From Elusimicrobiales bacterium (GTDB taxonomy: Bacteria; Elusimicrobiota; Elusimicrobia; Elusimicrobiales; Elusimicrobiaceae): a stretch of 9,209 nt of DNA. Of the stretch, positions 6,110 through 9,209 are shown one piece after another. The stretch covers positions 1 to 9,209 of the forward strand of contig JAUNWB010000034.1 of assembly GCA_030540535.1 (NCBI GenBank). Reading direction: 5' to 3'. Within the stretch, counting starts at the first letter, position 1. Every line of letters starts with the position of its first letter. Under the pieces are notes generated by a model. The model saw only the letters and a list, made by a program, of their open reading frames with translations, was not told the DNA's origin and searched no databases. A program made the translations under genes and the position numbers.

Positions 6110-7461
6110 CTGGCGAGCGCCTCCCCGATGGATTCGGCAAATGTGGGGTGCGCAAAAATCACTTCTTTAAGCTGGGAAACCGTCATTTTGGCGGCCAGCG
6201 CCACGCTTAAAACATGCACCAGTTCGGACGCACACGCGCCGACCAGCGTCCCGCCCAAAACCAGGCCGGAGGAAGCGTCGCTGATGATTTCAAAAAATCC
6301 TTCCGTTTGGTCCTGCGCCACGGCGCGGCCGTTGGCCATCAAAAATGCTTTGTGCGTTTTGACGGCAATCCCCTTTGCCTCTGCGGTGGCTTTGGTAAGC
6401 CCGGCTGAAGCGATTTCCGGCGTAGTGTAAACGGCGCGCGGAACGGCGTTGTTATCGTACTGTGCGGGAACGCCGCACAAATTGGAAGCGGCCACCTCGC
6501 CTTGGCGCGTAGCGGCGTGCGCCAGCTGGCAGAGGCCGTTTACGTCACCCGCGGCGTAAATATCGTTTTTAAGCTGTAAGGTCTGCGGATTTACGTTCAC
6601 GCCTTTGCGCGTCCATTCCACGCCGATGTTTTCCATTTTAAGCGCGCTTAAATCCACACTGCGCCCGATGGCCGCCAGTACGGCTTCGGACGTTAAAACC
6701 TGCCCGTCCGAAAGCGTAATTTTAAATACGCCGTCCGTCTTTTCGGCTGCGGCCGCGCTTTGGCCCAAATAAAATTTTACGCCGCGTTTGGACAAGGCCT
6801 GAAAAAGCGCGCGCGCCGCGCTTTCGTCTTCCAGCGGCAGGATGCGCGGCTGCATTTCCACGACGGAAACTTCCACGCCAAGCGCGCTTAACAAATCGGC
6901 AAATTCGCACCCGATGACGCCGCCGCCCACGATAATCATGCTTTTGGGCAGAGAAGGCATGTCGAAAATGGTGGAATTGTCGTAAATTTGGCCTCTCAAG
7001 GCGTCAAACGGCGGCGGCAAAAACGCCTCCGACCCGGCGGCCAGAATCACGCCGTCAAACGAAAGCTCGCGTTCCCCTTCGGCGGTTTGCACAAAAAGCG
7101 TATGCTCGTCCTTAAAAGAAGCGGTGCCCTGCAGAACTTCCACGCCCGCTTTCTTTAAGAGGAACCCAATCCCCTGCGTCAGTTTGCGCGTGGCGGCTTG
7201 CGTGCGCGCTTGTATTTTCCGCCAATCCGGCGCACCGGAAAAAGCGGGGCTTTCTTCCGTACACAGCGCGCTTACACCGCGCGCGGTTTGAAAACGGTGC
7301 GCCGCGTCCAACAAAGACTTGGACGGAATACATCCGCAGTTTAGGCACACGCCGCCCAGTTTGTTTTTTTCGATTAAAGTAACTTTGGCCCCCAGCGCAG
7401 CGGCTTTTAACGCCGCCGGATAGCCCGCGGGGCCTCCCCCGATTACTGCAATATTTTTCAT
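6106..7461 (-). CDS. lpdA: Dihydrolipoamide dehydrogenase (E3)
   Basis: A 451-residue FAD-dependent disulfide oxidoreductase. The order is an FAD-binding GGGPAG (8-13), a redox-active pair C39-x4-C44 in GGVCLNCGCIPSK with an extra C42, an NAD-binding GGGVIG (179-184), a second FAD motif IYAAGDV (301-307), and a C-terminal dimer domain with the catalytic pair H438 and E443 in AHPTFAE. The C-L-N-x-G-C-I-P-S-K form favours lipoamide dehydrogenase over glutathione or mercuric reductase. It reoxidises dihydrolipoyl groups of 2-oxo acid dehydrogenase or glycine cleavage complexes and makes NADH. It has no lipoyl domain of its own, and no E1/E2 or glycine cleavage genes are in view. The AAGGGGG site at 7466-7472 fixes the start. 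As first gene of the leftward unit it sits next to the divergent promoter. Confidence 0.9.
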   Translation of the reverse strand: MKNIAVIGGGPAGYPAALKAAALGAKVTLIEKNKLGGVCLNCGCIPSKSLLDAAHRFQTARGVSALCTEESPAFSGAPDWRKIQARTQAATRKLTQGIGFLLKKAGVEVLQGTASFKDEHTLFVQTAEGERELSFDGVILAAGSEAFLPPPFDALRGQIYDNSTIFDMPSLPKSMIIVGGGVIGCEFADLLSALGVEVSVVEMQPRILPLEDESAARALFQALSKRGVKFYLGQSAAAAEKTDGVFKITLSDGQVLTSEAVLAAIGRSVDLSALKMENIGVEWTRKGVNVNPQTLQLKNDIYAAGDVNGLCQLAHAATRQGEVAASNLCGVPAQYDNNAVPRAVYTTPEIASAGLTKATAEAKGIAVKTHKAFLMANGRAVAQDQTEGFFEIISDASSGLVLGGTLVGACASELVHVLSVALAAKMTVSQLKEVIFAHPTFAESIGEALAR

Positions 7462-7472
7462 GCTTCCCCCTT

Positions 7473-7484
7473 CGCCTTACGGCG
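7473..7484 (-). promoter_or_regulatory. GUAA-tetraloop hairpin in the lpdA leader
   Basis: In the minus-strand transcript CGCC-GUAA-GGCG folds into a 4-bp GC stem with a GNRA tetraloop, directly abutting the AAGGGGG ribosome site. If transcription starts about 7 nt after the TATAAT box at 7495-7490, this hairpin forms the very 5' end of the message and could stabilise it or tune translation. The stem is short, so this is tentative. Confidence 0.35.
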
Positions 7485-7489
7485 TTTTG

Positions 7490-7495
7490 ATTATA
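7490..7495 (-). promoter_or_regulatory. -10 box of the leftward (lpdA) promoter
   Basis: A consensus TATAAT on the minus strand, in the context GGTATAAT, 28 nt before the lpdA ATG. No good -35 box is found at 16-18 nt (the best is ACCGTT, minus strand 7518-7513). The predicted start of transcription is near 7483, giving a leader of about 20 nt. Confidence 0.6.
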
Positions 7496-7517
7496 CCTAT
7501 TGTAGCATTAAAAACGG

Positions 7518-7523
7518 TATAAT
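7518..7523 (+). promoter_or_regulatory. -10 box of the rightward (radC) promoter
   Basis: A consensus TATAAT on the plus strand, again in GGTATAAT, 19 nt before the radC ATG. The -35 position (about 7495-7500, ACCTAT) is poor and touches the opposite -10 box. The predicted leader is only about a dozen bases, and no strong Shine-Dalgarno site is seen before the radC ATG. Confidence 0.6.
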
Positions 7524-7542
7524 AAAAAAGTAGAATTGTATT

Positions 7543-8229
7543 ATGTCAAACAAAAGAAACCCCTCTTACATCGGCCATCGTGAACGCATCCGGGAAAAAT
7601 TCGCTTCGTCCGGGTTGGACTCGTTTCTGGACCATGAAGCCTTAGAGCTTTTGCTGACTTATTCCGTCGCCCGGCGGGACACGAAACCCATCGCCTGGGC
7701 ACTGTTAAAACGCTTCGGCTCTCTTTCCGCCGTATTGGACGCAACGCCCGAAGAACTGGAAAAAACGGAAGGCGTGGGGCGAGGAACGGCGATTTTCTTA
7801 AAATTAATCCGGGGAATCTTCAAAAAATACATGTTTGACGAAGTAAAAGAACGCGTCGCTATTCGCACGCCCCAAAACGTAATTGAGTATTGCCAGGCGT
7901 CTTTATCCGGCAAGAAAGAAGAATGTTTGGAAATTATTTATCTGTCCGTGCGGAACACGATTATCAATACGGAAATTGTAGCGTCGGGACTCATTGACCG
8001 GGTGGCCGTTACGCCGCGCAAAATTGTGGAGTGCGCGCTGTTAGCCAAAGCGTCGGCCATTATACTGGTTCACAATCATCCGTCCGGGGATGCGTCCCCG
8101 TCGCAGGACGACATTACGCTCACGCGGGAAGTTATCCGCGCGGCGGAACTCTTCGGCATATCGGTGCATGACCATATTATCGTAGGCAAAGGGTCGCACT
8201 ACAGCTTAAAAGCCAACGGGAAAATATAA
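7543..8229 (+). CDS. radC: RadC family JAB/MPN-domain protein
   Basis: A 228-residue RadC (UPF0758) protein of normal length. The N-terminal part has a helix-hairpin-helix-like segment (EGVGRGTA, 76-83) of the kind that binds DNA. The C-terminal MPN domain carries the full JAMM metal motif HNHPSGDASPSQD (H177, H179, S187, D190; pattern HxH-x7-S-x2-D), with a likely catalytic Glu near 144 (INTEIVASG). RadC was named for DNA repair, but its biochemical role is not established; the motif predicts a zinc hydrolase. The ATG at 7543 lies just downstream of a TATAAT box, and only a weak A-rich stretch precedes it. The stop codon shares one base with the next start (TAATG), so the two genes are co-transcribed. 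Confidence 0.92.
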   Translation: MSNKRNPSYIGHRERIREKFASSGLDSFLDHEALELLLTYSVARRDTKPIAWALLKRFGSLSAVLDATPEELEKTEGVGRGTAIFLKLIRGIFKKYMFDEVKERVAIRTPQNVIEYCQASLSGKKEECLEIIYLSVRNTIINTEIVASGLIDRVAVTPRKIVECALLAKASAIILVHNHPSGDASPSQDDITLTREVIRAAELFGISVHDHIIVGKGSHYSLKANGKI

Positions 8230-9209
8230 TGAATTTACTAAAAGAAGTACTTAAATACCAAGTCTATCCCGCCATGGGATGCACGGAACCCGTGTCCGTG
8301 GCCCTGTGCGCGGCGCACGCCGCCAAAGAACTGGCAGAACCCGTCCAAAAAGCCGTTTTTAGGCTGGATGCGGGCACCTACAAAAACGGAATGGGCGTAC
8401 GCATTCCCAATACGGACGGCGAAAAAGGCAACCTGCTGGCGGGCGCCATGGGCATTTTGATTGCCCGGCCGGAACTTAACATGGAAATTCTCTCCGCCGC
8501 CGACAAAACCATCCTGCAGGAAGCCAAAAAGCTGGTGGAAAAACACGCCCTGTGCATGAGCGTGGCCCCCAAAGCGCATGGTTTTTATATCGAAGCGGAA
8601 CTGACGGGCGTAAACGGGCACACCGCCAAGTGTATTATTGCGGGTGGGCATACGTCCGTTATTCACCTGTCCAAGGACGGCGTTATCAAAGAAGAAAACA
8701 CCGCCGGGCAAACCACCCGCCGCGCGCCGGAATTTAAAAAAGCGTTAAAACAGGCTTCTCTGCAGGACCTGTTGGACGCGGCCGACAACGCGGACGAAGA
8801 AGATTTGGCCTACATCAAAAAAGGCGTGGACATGAACTTAAAAGCCGCCGAACTCGGCCAGGCACTGCAAAAGGTGGGTTTTTATATAAAGGAACTCGTC
8901 CGCAAAAAACTGTTACAAATGGATTTAATTTCCTCCACCAAAATTCTGACTGCCTGCGCCGCCGACGCGCGTATGGACGGCCAGGCCGTGCCCGTAATGG
9001 CGAGCGGGGAATCGGGAAACCAGGGCGTTGTCACCATTTTAGTGCCGTGGAAAGTGGGCAAAGAAATGGACGCGGACGAAAAAACGATTTTAAAAAGTAT
9101 CGCCCTTTCGCACCTGTTAAACGGATACGTGAAAGTGTTTACCGGGGAACTGGCGCCCATTTGCGGCTGCGCGATTGCAGCGGGAGTGGGAGCGACGGCC
9201 GCCATCGTC
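8229..9209 (+). CDS. cyuA: L-cysteine desulfidase family protein (CyuA/YhaM), 3' end outside window
   Basis: An open frame of 327 codons from the ATG at 8229 to the window edge with no stop. Family members have about 430 residues, so roughly the last 100 are missing. The protein belongs to the UPF0597/serine-dehydratase-alpha-like group that includes E. coli CyuA (YhaM) and the archaeal L-cysteine desulfidase. It splits L-cysteine to pyruvate, ammonia and sulfide and uses an oxygen-sensitive Fe-S cluster. Visible signatures are MGCTEP (16-21, C18), SGESGNQG (259-266) and ICGCAIAAGVGA (311-322, C312 and C314); C18 and one of the late cysteines are candidate cluster ligands. The start codon overlaps the radC stop by one base with only a weak GGGA site, so translation is probably coupled. 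L-serine dehydratase activity is the main alternative. Confidence 0.85.
   Translation, partial: MNLLKEVLKYQVYPAMGCTEPVSVALCAAHAAKELAEPVQKAVFRLDAGTYKNGMGVRIPNTDGEKGNLLAGAMGILIARPELNMEILSAADKTILQEAKKLVEKHALCMSVAPKAHGFYIEAELTGVNGHTAKCIIAGGHTSVIHLSKDGVIKEENTAGQTTRRAPEFKKALKQASLQDLLDAADNADEEDLAYIKKGVDMNLKAAELGQALQKVGFYIKELVRKKLLQMDLISSTKILTACAADARMDGQAVPVMASGESGNQGVVTILVPWKVGKEMDADEKTILKSIALSHLLNGYVKVFTGELAPICGCAIAAGVGATAAIV

Noticed and set aside
788..8229. Defence system built from the tandem NTPases and RadC
   Set aside because: There is no nuclease, toxin, reverse transcriptase or other effector nearby, the genes are on different strands and units, and the neighbours are housekeeping genes.
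8238..8711. 157-residue open frame antisense to the desulfidase gene
   Set aside because: The plus strand carries a continuous, motif-bearing family member across the same bases.

Overview
This is a chromosomal window from a bacterium with roughly half G+C and tightly packed genes. Many starts have purine-rich Shine-Dalgarno sites (AGGAG, AAGGAG, AAAGGA, or an unusual AAGGGGG). The phosphotransbutyrylase/butyrate kinase pair and a probable oxygen-sensitive cysteine desulfidase suggest an anaerobic, amino-acid- or sugar-fermenting organism. The mix of genes is compatible with a gut Elusimicrobiota-type bacterium, but that placement is a weak inference; no rRNA or other strong taxonomic marker is present.

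Layout, left to right. Positions 1-388 hold no gene. They contain two different palindromic elements side by side (76-157 and 205-302) and a strong hairpin (329-361) that probably ends the leftward transcription unit. From 389 to 7461 eight genes lie on the minus strand, read in the order lpdA, trmJ, buk, ptb, an M23 peptidase, two tandem NadR-like P-loop NTPases and a small SEC-C protein. Gaps are short or negative: 4-nt and 11-nt overlaps, and gaps of 3, 15, 34, 60 and 82 nt. They could form one long operon, with possible internal control points at 5361-5381 (AT palindrome before buk) and 3238-3260 (GC hairpin after ptb). The 81-nt gap at 7462-7542 is a divergent promoter region with a TATAAT box on each strand. 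To its right radC and a cysteine-desulfidase-family gene (cut by the window end) run on the plus strand, overlapping by one base.

How the genes may work together: dihydrolipoamide dehydrogenase, Ptb and Buk are three enzymes that in Bacillus are encoded together for oxidation of branched-chain 2-oxo acids to acyl-CoA and then to acyl-phosphate and ATP. Here the 2-oxo acid dehydrogenase E1/E2 genes are not in view. Both Buk and Ptb depart from their families at normally invariant positions, which makes this pair the most interesting part of the window. The other genes are housekeeping or poorly characterised: tRNA methylation, cell-wall cutting, and two duplicated nucleotide-binding proteins of unknown substrate.
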